Below are positions 41,032 to 50,212 of a stretch of DNA of 64,000 nucleotides, one piece after another. The notes below the pieces were generated by a model, which saw only the letters and a list, made by a program, of their open reading frames with translations, searched no databases and was not told the DNA's origin. A program made the position numbers and the translations under genes. Each line of letters begins with the position of its first letter. The first letter of the stretch is position 1. Source of the stretch: Rhynchopus euleeides. Taxonomy: Eukaryota > Euglenozoa > Diplonemea > Diplonemida > Diplonemidae. The stretch is from the NCBI GenBank assembly GCA_963210315.1, contig OY723315.1, forward strand, positions 682,001 through 746,000, read 5' to 3'.

Positions 41032-43377
41032 TTAATCAAAAACGTCGAGGGGGTCAGGGTCCGACTCCGGGGGGGCCACACCTTCCTGGCTGTGACTCGC
41101 AGGCTGCGAGGAGTGCAACGTCTGTGATAGCAGAGCCGCTCTCCTCTGCGCCCTACGATCCCGGCTTGCGTGGAAGACAGGGAAGTGTTCAGGATGAAGC
41201 TCTTTATGGTTTATCGCAAGGAACATGCAGTTGTCAGCCCGTTCCGCACTCAAGACGGCACGGTGTTTCGAGATGACTGAAGAGAGGCGCTTGAAGTGCC
41301 TCTCCACGGTCGCCTCAGAGTGTGCACTCTTGGCGAGGGCACGGGCAAACATGTTTAAGTTCGTAAAGTCATCGTTCTCATACCCTTCCCCCCAAAAGCC
41401 CATGAACGTGTGCTTGTCACTGTACCCCCGGAAAAAAAACTCTCCCATCTCTTTCTTCAGAAGGTCACGGAGTTCTGTGTCGCTAATGTCATTCGTGTTT
41501 GTCCGCATGCGTGTGTAGGGGAAAAGGTAGTTCATGACGAGTTTCACCCCCTCCTCCCGCTCTTCCTTCGCCAGGAGGCGGTGGTTCATGGTTGGGTCAA
41601 GGAATTTAAAAAGTTCGACCCCGTCAAAGGAAAAGTGTTTTGCGGTCCTCGTCTCGATAGCATCGATGAAAACTCGCGCCTTCTCCAGTGTGCTGCCCGT
41701 GAACCCCTTTTCTTCAATGACCCTCGTCACCTCAGGGATGAGGTTGCTGATTCCCTGGACAAAGTCGATGAACGATGAACGGGCGCTTTGCAGTCTGTCC
41801 GTCAGGACTGCGATGGGCTTGGATAAACTTAAAAACAATGTTGTCTCATCCCAAAATCTGCTGTCATCCCTGTCGACCGTCATCAAAAAGGGCCGCAGCT
41901 GCTCCAGACGTAGGGCACAGTCATACAGACTGTTCCACCGGACATTCGTTGGGCGGATGACAGAGAGCTTTTTCCCCGCACCCTGGTTGGCGCGGAGCAC
42001 GGTGTACTCGTCGGTCTTGGATGACCCGTACCTTTTAACCAGGTCGATAATTTTACCCCTCCATGCACGCATCCCGGGCACCTTCTGCACCATGTCCCCG
42101 AGGATGAGCTGGAGACTGTGCACTGAGCACCGATAGCTCAGTATGCCCCAGTCTGCGAGCTCTTTCCTGGTGTCCTCGAGGATGCTGTCGATTATGGCTT
42201 CGAAGGAGTCAGAGGCAGAAGAGTCTGCGGCACTGGGTGCCGCAGACTCTTCTTCTTCCATGACATCCTCTTCTTCGAAGTCCTCTGTGACAGCACCCTC
42301 GAGATCGACCTCCAGCTCCCTCACCTTTCTGAGAGCCTTCTGCATCGTTGCAGCGTTGTCTGACGCCGCAAGCTCCTGCAGAGCGGGGATGTTCGCCGCG
42401 GGCGTCTCGTCGTCCCCGTAGGCGTCGATGGCCTGGAGGTCGTCCTCGGGCTCCCACACGTTCGCCGGGTCGTCGTCGAACTCCATGGGGCCCGCCGCGT
42501 CACCCTGACGCAGCTCCTCCAGGCGTCTCGAGGACGCGGCCGTCCGGCTGCGGCGCTGCCCGTCCCGGCGGGCCTGCGCGGCGTTGCGCATCATCGTCGC
42601 AGCAACCCCCTGGATCCCGCCAGCCCCACCGGGGGCTGTTCCGCCAGAGGTGCCAGAGGGGGCTGTGTTGAAGGTGTGGGAGCCTCCGCCCTGGCGGCGC
42701 CGCGCGGCCTGAGCGGGGCCAGACGGCTGGGCGCCTGCCGCCGTGACCGGAGCCGCAGAGGGCACACCAGAGGGGGCTGTGTTTGAGGTTTGGGAGCCTC
42801 CGCCCTGGTGGTTCTCTGTGGCCCCCGACCCCGACGGCGGGCACTCTGCATGTTGGGCCTGCCCCTGCATGGGGGCTGGGGCAGCCCGGGAGGCACTCTC
42901 CGCCGGGGGCACGCTGTGGCCGTGGGTCGCGGAGGGCGCACCAGAGGGGGCTGTGTTTGAGGTTTGGGAGCCTCCGCCCTGGTGCATCTCCACGTCCTGG
43001 CCGGGAGCGACCGGCTCCTCCGCCACTTCCTCATTCACCCGCGTTGGATGGTGCGCAGCCCCCGACGAGTCGTGCGGGGCACTCGGCTGCCTGGGCCCCA
43101 TCGGCGTGTCGTGCATGCGGCTCGGGATGGGCTTCCGCCGGCGGGGGCGCGCCCGGGCGGACTCCAGGACCTCCCGCAGATCCGGGGTGACCGCGGGTTG
43201 CTCCGCAGGGTCTGGAGCGTCGACATCCACCGCCACCCGGTCAATGTAGCCTGGGCACCGCTCACCCCGCACTGCGCACGACGCGCACACTTTGCGCCAG
43301 CATCTGCCACACGCGTGATGCCTCGCGGAGCGGTCGAACGGGCGGCGGCACTTCTCGCGCGCGGATTTTTCAGCCAA
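41032..43377 (-). CDS. Retrotransposon/hAT chimera, copy 3
   Basis: Same frame at +5013 from copy 2. The extra base is in a G run outside the frame (about 40941-40952). First ATG at 43116. That the frame stays open while only homopolymers outside it vary fits either very recent amplification or selection. Confidence 0.72.
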   Translation of the reverse strand: MAEKSAREKCRRPFDRSARHHACGRCWRKVCASCAVRGERCPGYIDRVAVDVDAPDPAEQPAVTPDLREVLESARARPRRRKPIPSRMHDTPMGPRQPSAPHDSSGAAHHPTRVNEEVAEEPVAPGQDVEMHQGGGSQTSNTAPSGAPSATHGHSVPPAESASRAAPAPMQGQAQHAECPPSGSGATENHQGGGSQTSNTAPSGVPSAAPVTAAGAQPSGPAQAARRRQGGGSHTFNTAPSGTSGGTAPGGAGGIQGVAATMMRNAAQARRDGQRRSRTAASSRRLEELRQGDAAGPMEFDDDPANVWEPEDDLQAIDAYGDDETPAANIPALQELAASDNAATMQKALRKVRELEVDLEGAVTEDFEEEDVMEEEESAAPSAADSSASDSFEAIIDSILEDTRKELADWGILSYRCSVHSLQLILGDMVQKVPGMRAWRGKIIDLVKRYGSSKTDEYTVLRANQGAGKKLSVIRPTNVRWNSLYDCALRLEQLRPFLMTVDRDDSRFWDETTLFLSLSKPIAVLTDRLQSARSSFIDFVQGISNLIPEVTRVIEEKGFTGSTLEKARVFIDAIETRTAKHFSFDGVELFKFLDPTMNHRLLAKEEREEGVKLVMNYLFPYTRMRTNTNDISDTELRDLLKKEMGEFFFRGYSDKHTFMGFWGEGYENDDFTNLNMFARALAKSAHSEATVERHFKRLSSVISKHRAVLSAERADNCMFLAINHKELHPEHFPVFHASRDRRAQRRAALLSQTLHSSQPASHSQEGVAPPESDPDPLDVFD

Positions 43378-44078
43378 AATTTTGAAATTTTCTCATGGTG
43401 TGGGAATGTGTTCAGAGTAACGGAAAATGCCCAAATTTTCATGTATCGAAAGAGTTGGCGAGCAATTCGTCCTTCTGTTCAATTCGACCCAAAACTGCCA
43501 CCAGCCATTTTCTAAGGGCTTCTGTGTGGGTTCTGACCAGAAAAATCGCTGAAAAATGGCTAGAAACCCCCAAAAACCACCCAGGAATGATCAGAAATCG
43601 GTTTTTGGGCCCATTTTTCACCCAGAAACACGTTTTTGGGCCTCTGTGAAAATTTCGATTTTTTGACATTTTTCGCGATTTTGACCAACTCCTCGCCCAG
43701 CCAAAAATCGTTTTTTGGCTGAAAAACCCCGGGAAATGCAACGAATCAACGAATTAAGCCGTTTTAACCCCTTTCGTGCACTTTTTGGTCCCAGAAGGGG
43801 GTATATGGGGTGGTGGGGTCCCCCTACGACTTGTCCATTTTTGGAAAAATCGGTGTCAACAGTGTCAACACTGTCAACATGTTGAATTCAACAGTTTGCA
43901 GTGTTGAAAGTGTTGACAGTCAACCTGTTTGCAGCTGTTGACAGTGTTTGCACTGTTGACAGAAAAATGGTGAAAATCGGTGTCAACTGCGAACACTTTC
44001 AACAAATGTGTTGAAAAGTTGACGATGTTGATTCAACATTTTCCCCAATTTTGCAAACATGTTGAATTGGTCACATTG
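43359..44078. mobile_element. Solo right end (cassette A + TGTTGACA island), unit 3
   Basis: Copy of 33334-34053 within unit 3. Confidence 0.7.
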
Positions 44079-44635
44079 TCTGGAGCGTCGACATCCACCG
44101 CCACCCGGTCAATGTAGCCTGGGCACCGCTCACCCCGCACTGCGCATGACGCGCACACTTTGCGCCAGCATCTGCCACACGCGTGATGCCTCGCGGAGCG
44201 GTCGAACGGGCGGCGGCACTTCTCGCACTCCTCCACCTGGCCCGCCGAGCCCCCCTGACGCACCATCTGCATGGGACTATCACCATCGCACCCCGTGACA
44301 TCCGCTGCCATCGGCTTCGGGGGAAGACCCGCCAGGTGCTGACGCATGGGCTCCGGCATAACTAGGGGCACGTAGTGCCCATGTTGCCCCCCCGTCCTCC
44401 GCAGACAGTGGGCGTCCACCACTGCACCCGCACCTACTGGGGACAGAAGCATCGGCTGGTGGTTGTCGATGAGCACGAGGACGACGCATCTGGTCACGCG
44501 CGCAGCCGCCGCCAGGGCGATGAAGTCCGCCCAGGTGCGCACGTCGTCGCTCCCTGCGCGCATCATCTGCTCGGCCCACTGGTTCGGACCCTCCTCCACC
44601 CGCATCCGGAGGTCCGGGTCGCGCATCGCCCTGCG
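44079..44635 (-). pseudogene. Retrotransposon OTU2/zinc-finger fragment, unit 3
   Basis: Copy of 34054-34610 at +10025. Confidence 0.85.
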
Positions 44636-45729
44636 CAAGGCTCTCGGGCCTCCGGAGGCGCCTCCGGAGGCCTCCGGAGGGCCTCCGGAGGCGAAAAAGT
44701 CAAAAAATAGATTGCCCATTTGGTGACACTTTTTTTTTTTTTGGTACGGTGAAAAAATGAAAATAGAATACGATTTTTGGAATTTTTTGAAAGATTTTGC
44801 CCGGGGAGGCGCTAATCCGAATTATCTGGCAATAGTATTTGAGTAAATTGTGTCGTGAGGATTGTGACGATGATGGGTGGGGTGTTGTGGGGGAGGGGAT
44901 GCTGCTTCGAAGACTGGCAAGGGAGGGTGGGGGGTGGGGGCTGGGTTCACCGTCCAACCTATTACCATGCTGCAGCACTCCGCTACCTCTTTGGAATCAG
45001 CCACCATTCTGTTCCGTCTTGCCCGTTTTTCATTTCCCGGTGGCGAGGTGAAGCAACCTGTTGTTCAAAAGCAATTGAAGATTGAAAAAAAAAAAGCAAA
45101 GGAATGGGGGTGAATCATGATGAGGCTCATCAAGAGTCACCAACTTGAACAGCAACGCCAAAAACTGGCCAAACAAGAAAGCAATTCAGGGCCTTTGCTG
45201 ACCAAGAAAATCCACCATTAGTGTGTTTGAGTATTTCCTCCATATTTGCATTTGGGGAAATGGTGGAGATTGGCGGATTTTCCTGGCTTGCGAAGGCCCC
45301 AAGAAAGAGAAAGGCAAATCCAATGTCACCCCCCCCCCCCTCCACAGCGAAGAGTTCTCCATAGGTTTTTTTACTCTGTCTGTTCTGTATGCACTTCAAT
45401 TTTATCGACTCGTCTCGAGCAGCAGTGTGAAACCTACTATTGTACATGGTAACTGGGCCCATTAGTTTATCCTTCCTCTTCTCGAGGAGAATCATTGGTT
45501 GAGGAATGAGCTGTCACGAAAAAATCCCCTTCACCCCAACGGAACACGCACATTCACGCACGACGCTTCAGCTGTATTTACATTCGCATCCATGAATCAA
45601 AAAAATAACAAGGAAAAAAGAAAGAACCTGCCTGGAAGACGCACACGGATCCTCACTTCTTCAATTGGTTGTTTGAATGAAGCTTGCATTACAGAGGTAG
45701 AGACAGCTCCGCAAAGGGCCATCAGCTCG

Positions 45730-45747
45730 ACTTAGAGGAGGCATAGC
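45730..45747. repeat. 18-bp inverted repeat, left copy (right copy 57851-57868)
   Basis: ACTTAGAGGAGGCATAGC here is the exact reverse complement of 57851-57868. It sits where the fourth 5-kb unit stops. The pair could be the ends of an element carrying the transposase-OTU gene, but no target duplication is visible. Confidence 0.6.
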
Positions 45748-45914
45748 AAACGGAAATCCCTAACAAAATTTTGTCTCCGAAATTATTTTGGCCAATTTTC
45801 TCCCGAAAAACCTAGAAACCAGACCCACCGCACATCGAGAATGTCATTTTTCGGTGATTTCTGGGGTCTGGGGGCCTTTTGCCACCCTCCCGTGCCTCAT
45901 CATGTGTTGATCCC

Positions 45915-46172
45915 TCCTTTATAAATTGTCAGGTAGGTAACCCTGCACGGGTGTTGTCACCGTTGATCACTCTTTATTAACTGTTAGGCGGGTAAACCCT
46001 GCACGGGTGTTGTCACTGTTGATCGCTCTTTACTAATTGTTAGGCGGGTTAACCCTGCACGGGTGTTGAGCCCTCTTTGTTAATTGTCAAGTGGGTAACC
46101 CTGCACGGGTGTTGTCACTGGTGATCACTCTTTACTAATTGTTAGGCGGGTTAACCCTGCACGGGTCCTGGC
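45915..46172. repeat. Five-copy minisatellite, about 60 bp
   Basis: Units share TAACCCTGCACGGGTGTTG and CTCTTTA(C/T)TAATTGT(T/C)AGG with length variation. Confidence 0.85.
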
Positions 46173-46869
46173 CCGTGCCTGTGTGTGTTGGGGGGGGGGG
46201 TAGTGAAATAGAAGTAGAAGGGAGCGGAGCACAAGAATGGTGTGTTGGGGGGTGGGGGAGCTCTTTCCAACATGTCCGCATCTGCATTAAAACCTATTGT
46301 CTCTTTGTGCCCCTCACCACTCAACCATAAAGGTTGCCCTGCCTTGGGAACAGGGAATGGGGTTTAACACGTGTGGCGGTCCTGTTGGATGGAGTGCACA
46401 TGGAACAGTATGGTGTGGGAATGTATCGTGACTTGTGAAAGGGAGAGTGGGTGGGGGTGGGGGCGGGGGGGGGGGGAGGGGGCGGGGGGCTTCCTTCAGC
46501 GATTCCAGTGAGCTGCAATCCCAAGGCTGTCCTTTCAAACGCTTGCCAAGGCGTACGCCGTTTAGGTGTGGACTATTGAAATAAAAGGAAAACGAGGCTT
46601 TGGAAAAAGCCAAACTGATCGAATGGAAGATTGAAGGATGGGCAAAGTTTGTTGAAAGTAACATGGGGGGGGGGGGGGCAGTCAAGAAGTGGGGGCTTGA
46701 TTGTCGAGAGTGAATGGAAAAGTGAAGTGGGGGGGGGGGGTTTGATCGTCGAGAGTGAATGGAAAAGCAAGCCTCCCAGCACCTTCTTGCAATGTTAGTC
46801 CTTTTTGTAGTCACTACCACTACACCAGGAGTGGGGGGGGGGGGGGGGCAACCCCTTGATTGGCCTGTG
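46173..46869. other. G-tract-rich spacer
   Basis: Long guanine runs (46187-46200, 46466-46489, 46664-46678, 46728-46740, 46832-46848) and two copies of GTCGAGAGTGAATGGAAAAG (about 46695 and 46749), also present once in each 5-kb unit (for example 30936). No credible gene. Confidence 0.6.
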
Positions 46870-48072
46870 TCAGGTCCCAGCTCTTGTTGAAACAGAACGC
46901 AAACCCTTGCGATGTGTGGCTTCCAAGTTGGCCTGTGTCCCTTTGATCCACATGAAATGATCCCCAACCCCAGCCTGACCCAGGTTAGCCAGGGTCACAC
47001 GTCTGTCTGGAGGAAAATCCTGGAGGGTGGTGTCAATGGAGGTGAAGTTGTAAGAAAGGGGGACATAACTGTTAAATCCTGAAGCAAAGTCATCATGATT
47101 ACCAGGATAAATCATGTTCGTGACGACTGTGATCAAGACATTCTTCATTGTGGAAAGAACAGAAATTTCGTCATCCTCTGCATACCTTCTCGTTCTTAAA
47201 CGGGTAAGCACGTATGGCTCACTACCGTCGTCAAGGGGTTGGCAGGGATGGTACGGGAGATTTCCCCACATTCTCACCGCCTCCACTTCCGGTTGCACCT
47301 CTCTGCATGAAAGAGAAGCCGCCATTGCAGTCACAAAATTGACGGCTTCTTCGCGAAGGGAAGCGCCCCCACGTGGGTTGCCTGTGAGACATTCATGAAA
47401 AGCATGAAACAGGCAATTCCCATCACCAGGCACATTGACTGTGCTCAGGGAAAACAAGAGAAGACGTTGCGTGAGGGTATCATGACGAGACGCGGGATTG
47501 TCGATGCCCTTGTCAGGTACGTGGGGCCTCCGTGGACCGGGACAGGGGAGTGCCATGGGGACCGCCTTCCTCCGCATATCCTCTTGCTCCATTTGTTCTT
47601 GTGCGTTTTCCACGTTTGGACCCATGTTCTGAATTCTATAAAAAACACTTGAAGCACGGGAAAAGTCACGCTCAGTGGGGAGGTGGAGGGAGTAAAAATT
47701 CGTTTGGGTATCCTGCCGGTACTGGTAAAGGAAGATAGTAGGGAGAGAAGCCGTACTTCCTGCTTCCCAGTTCTTTGCCTTCTCACACCATGTGCGAGGC
47801 CGTAACTCCCTGACCCTGGGTTTACCTTCCTTGTTCTGAGTAATAATTCTCAAGCGAATCTGGTGCACATTCACAAAAAAATGCAGGGCAAAAGAACCAC
47901 CACGTTGGGTCACCTTTTCATCTTCCGCCGCTTTGCACATACTCTTGCGCCAGTGAACGAGAGACTGTTGCCTTTCATGTACGGGCAGGTTCTTCTCCCC
48001 CTTCTCTTCAAAAACAGAAGCAAGGGTATCCTTGTGTATTTTCATGAGGTACACCTCCAGGTCGTGTTTCAT
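46870..48072 (-). CDS. OTU protease region of the transposase-OTU gene
   Basis: Frame of 400 residues from the ATG at 48072, overlapping the previous frame by four bases. The second half is a canonical OTU domain: VNVPGDGNCLFHAFHECL (catalytic Asp-Gly-Asn-Cys), SLREEAVNFV, the central EISVLSTMKNVLITVV, and a C-terminal GDHFMWI with the His. The first half is the tail of another OTU-like domain (HQIRLRII … TIFLYQY … NFYSLHL). Reading the same frame upstream of the ATG gives QSVRALRESAFGDATN, good OTU sequence back to a run of nine A's at 48153-48161, where EGDGFF in the other frame supplies the OTU start. So the ATG is probably not the real start: this and the preceding frame look like one protein split by a one-base slip. 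In OTU A the catalytic Cys is replaced (GDGFF) and the His is lost (NFY), so it is probably inactive. OTU B looks active. Confidence 0.7.
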   Translation of the reverse strand: MKHDLEVYLMKIHKDTLASVFEEKGEKNLPVHERQQSLVHWRKSMCKAAEDEKVTQRGGSFALHFFVNVHQIRLRIITQNKEGKPRVRELRPRTWCEKAKNWEAGSTASLPTIFLYQYRQDTQTNFYSLHLPTERDFSRASSVFYRIQNMGPNVENAQEQMEQEDMRRKAVPMALPCPGPRRPHVPDKGIDNPASRHDTLTQRLLLFSLSTVNVPGDGNCLFHAFHECLTGNPRGGASLREEAVNFVTAMAASLSCREVQPEVEAVRMWGNLPYHPCQPLDDGSEPYVLTRLRTRRYAEDDEISVLSTMKNVLITVVTNMIYPGNHDDFASGFNSYVPLSYNFTSIDTTLQDFPPDRRVTLANLGQAGVGDHFMWIKGTQANLEATHRKGLRSVSTRAGT

Positions 48073-49974
48073 GTTTGTTGCGTCACCAAAGGCACTCTCA
48101 CGCAGAGCGCGGACTGACTGGTACGCAGAAAAACGGTTGAAACGGAGGAGGGAAAAAAAAAGCCGTCACCTTCCTGCACAGTATCTGTGACGGGGAGATG
48201 GTGGTATTTCGAAAAATACAGCAGGGTCTCTGGGATGAGGTGGCGTTGGGAAGTTGCTGGAATGTATGACTCGTCACTCAGTTGAGCCGTATCATACCTC
48301 CCATGTCCAAGGCGCCCCTTCTTGTCTCTTGGGGTCTCTGGCACCTGGGAGAGGTCAATGACTTCAGTCCCCCCAAACCGTTTTCTCTTCCGGACTGTGG
48401 GCCCGCTCCGAACAACAGAACGCGACTTCACTGCCACAGGGAATGTGCGCCTGGGTCGGGTGCCAAAAAATTGTGCCTTGGTGGTGGGGAGGACACCTTT
48501 CGGCACAAGTTTAAAAACTTCATATGCATGGCTTTCCCGATCCAGATCCCCTGCGGCAATGGCGCGCTTGGCAGTGTCCGTGTCGTGAACCACCCAATAA
48601 AGCGTTTCGCGCGGATAGGCGTGCAGTTGGGCTGGAGTCAACTTCTGCAATGTGGCAACGGTGTCTTTGAGGGGGAAGGCAACCATCCAATGCAGAGTTT
48701 GACGGTTAAAAAAAAAGAGGGCTGGGGAAGAAATAGACTGAGGATCATCAACAAAGGTATTTTTTTTACTTACCGGCAGAAGCCGATAGCCATTGTTCCG
48801 GAGTCCACTTGTGTGCTGTTCGATGGCCCGTTGCATCGTTGCCAGCGTGAACTTACCGGTCCAGTGAAAGCTCTCTGGATTGACCTCGTGTTGCAAAACC
48901 TGCATCTCCCGGAAGGTGAGAAACTGGATGCCACACTCACCCAAAAACCAGTTGAGGGAAGCCCAACCCCCCTCGTGCGTGGACTCCGACGCATGCAACA
49001 CACCATCCTTCTGCCGCCCACAACCTGGAGAGGCGTGGAGGCCGAGAGGAAAACAATGCTCATTCAGGAGAGCGATCCTAGCCGCCCCAACATCATTTGC
49101 CTCAGGATCAGCCTCATCACCCACCTCCACCTCCTCTTCCTCCACAGCATCCACAGCATCCACAGCCTCCTCACCATCCTCACAACCCTTGCCATCCTCA
49201 CCCTGTCCCTTCTCCTCTTTCAACGCAGCAGGTGCAGTCTTCACTCTCCGGTAGAGCTCCGTGATTGTATCTACCACGGAGGGCGAGATGGTGTCGGGGA
49301 AGGTGCGGGCCTTCAAGCCAAGGGTCTCCTCCACGGCCTCGACATGGCCACTCAACTGCTCCGTCCAGTTGCGCAGGAGGAGGGCGGAGAGGTCGCGCTT
49401 CGTCTCCCCAGCCTCCACCTTCAGGCCCGCCTTGGCCAACAACGCGAACAGGGTGGGGGCGTCGAGGCGGCCCAGCCGCTCCCTCGGCTGCAGCTGCTGC
49501 CCCTTCTCCCGCAGAATGGGGAGGATTCGCCCCCACTGCGTCAGGGCAAAGCGCACACGGACGTCGTGCGACGCAGACGAGACAGCGTCGGACCCCCACG
49601 GCTTCAGCCCCGCCTTCCGCAAAAATCTGGACAGCGGTTTCGAACGAACCGGAAGGATGCCAACTGCCTCCTTCACGGACTTCAGCCGCTCCACCCAGAC
49701 ACGGGCATCCGCAGAGCCAGGGCCACACAGCTTCTCAGCAAAGCTGCGTGTCAGCGCCTCCTTCTGCCGCGCCACCTCCTTTCCCTTGCTCATCGCCGTG
49801 ACAGGGATGGCGTGGAGGGCGCAGAGGCGGACGAGGTCAGGGTGGGCCACCCCGCTGACGGCCTTCAGCGCAGCCGCAGAAGCCCCCGTGGCGGTGTTCG
49901 CCGCGGCCTCGGTGTACATCCCGCCACGGGTCTTCTTCCGCGCCCGCTTCGCCTGGCGCAGCAAACGGCCGTAC
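48069..49974 (-). CDS. Middle exon(s) of the transposase-OTU gene
   Basis: Starts after a good acceptor (CCTTACAG, AG at 49976-49975) and continues the frame of the preceding exon: NNA-R-YGRLLRQAKRARKK. Contents: a basic patch, a SAP-like helix pair (LVRLCALHAIPVTAMSKGKE), basic and helical stretches, an acidic Glu/Asp/Val run, then a possible degenerate papain-fold protease (GGWASLNWFLGE … LFFFNRQTLHWMVAF; the Asn and His-Trp resemble Josephin domains but the expected Cys is Trp). A nuclear-localisation-type KRKRF lies near the end. A 52-bp stretch 48773-48722 has perfect intron borders (GTAAGT … CCCAG). Splicing it would shift frame unless the adjacent run of nine A's (48708-48716) is miscounted. 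It ends by overlapping the OTU frame. Confidence 0.6.
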
Positions 49975-50212
49975 CTGTAAGGCGATGGAAAGGAATGGTT
50001 GTACGACGAATCACACTGAAAACAGGAAATGGTGATAATGAAGTAGTCTTCTTCGTGACTTGGAAAAGTCATGAAGAAGAGAGGAAGAGAGAATGACAAT
50101 GAATGAGATAAAAAAAATCTATCGGTTCTGACTCTGCCAGCATATGTTGTTGCGATGTAAAAAAAAAGAACGAAGGGAGGGGAGAAAAAAGGAGGCTGAA
50201 GAGCCTGCATAC
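49975..50212 (-). other. Intron of the transposase-OTU gene
   Basis: Donor CGCAAG|GTATGC (G at 50212) and acceptor CCTTACAG| (ends 49975), 238 bp. Joining the flanking exons keeps one reading frame and converts AGG codons exactly (Arg-Tyr-Gly). On the unspliced strand both flanking frames run into low-quality translation, which supports removal. Confidence 0.75.

Larger units (their letters stand above)
29590..45730. repeat. Tandem array of a 5.0-kb unit, 3.2 copies
   Basis: Units: 29590-34610, 34611-39622, 39623-44635, and a partial one 44636-45730. Every unit starts with the CAAGGCTCTCGGG terminus and CTCCGGAG island, then cassette C, non-coding sequence, a chimeric reading frame, cassette A, a TGTTGACA island and a retrotransposon fragment. 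Copies differ only by homopolymer lengths and one 11-bp island unit. The fourth copy stops abruptly at 45730, at an 18-bp inverted repeat. Confidence 0.92.

Noticed and set aside
48722..48773. 52-bp intron with GTAAGT and CCCAG borders
   Set aside because: Not annotated as an intron because removal shifts the frame away from the NRQTLHW segment; kept as a possibility in the gene entry and in the A9 finding.
48282..50096. 604-codon plus-strand frame
   Set aside because: Antisense to the transposase-OTU gene and spans its intron; no recognisable domain.
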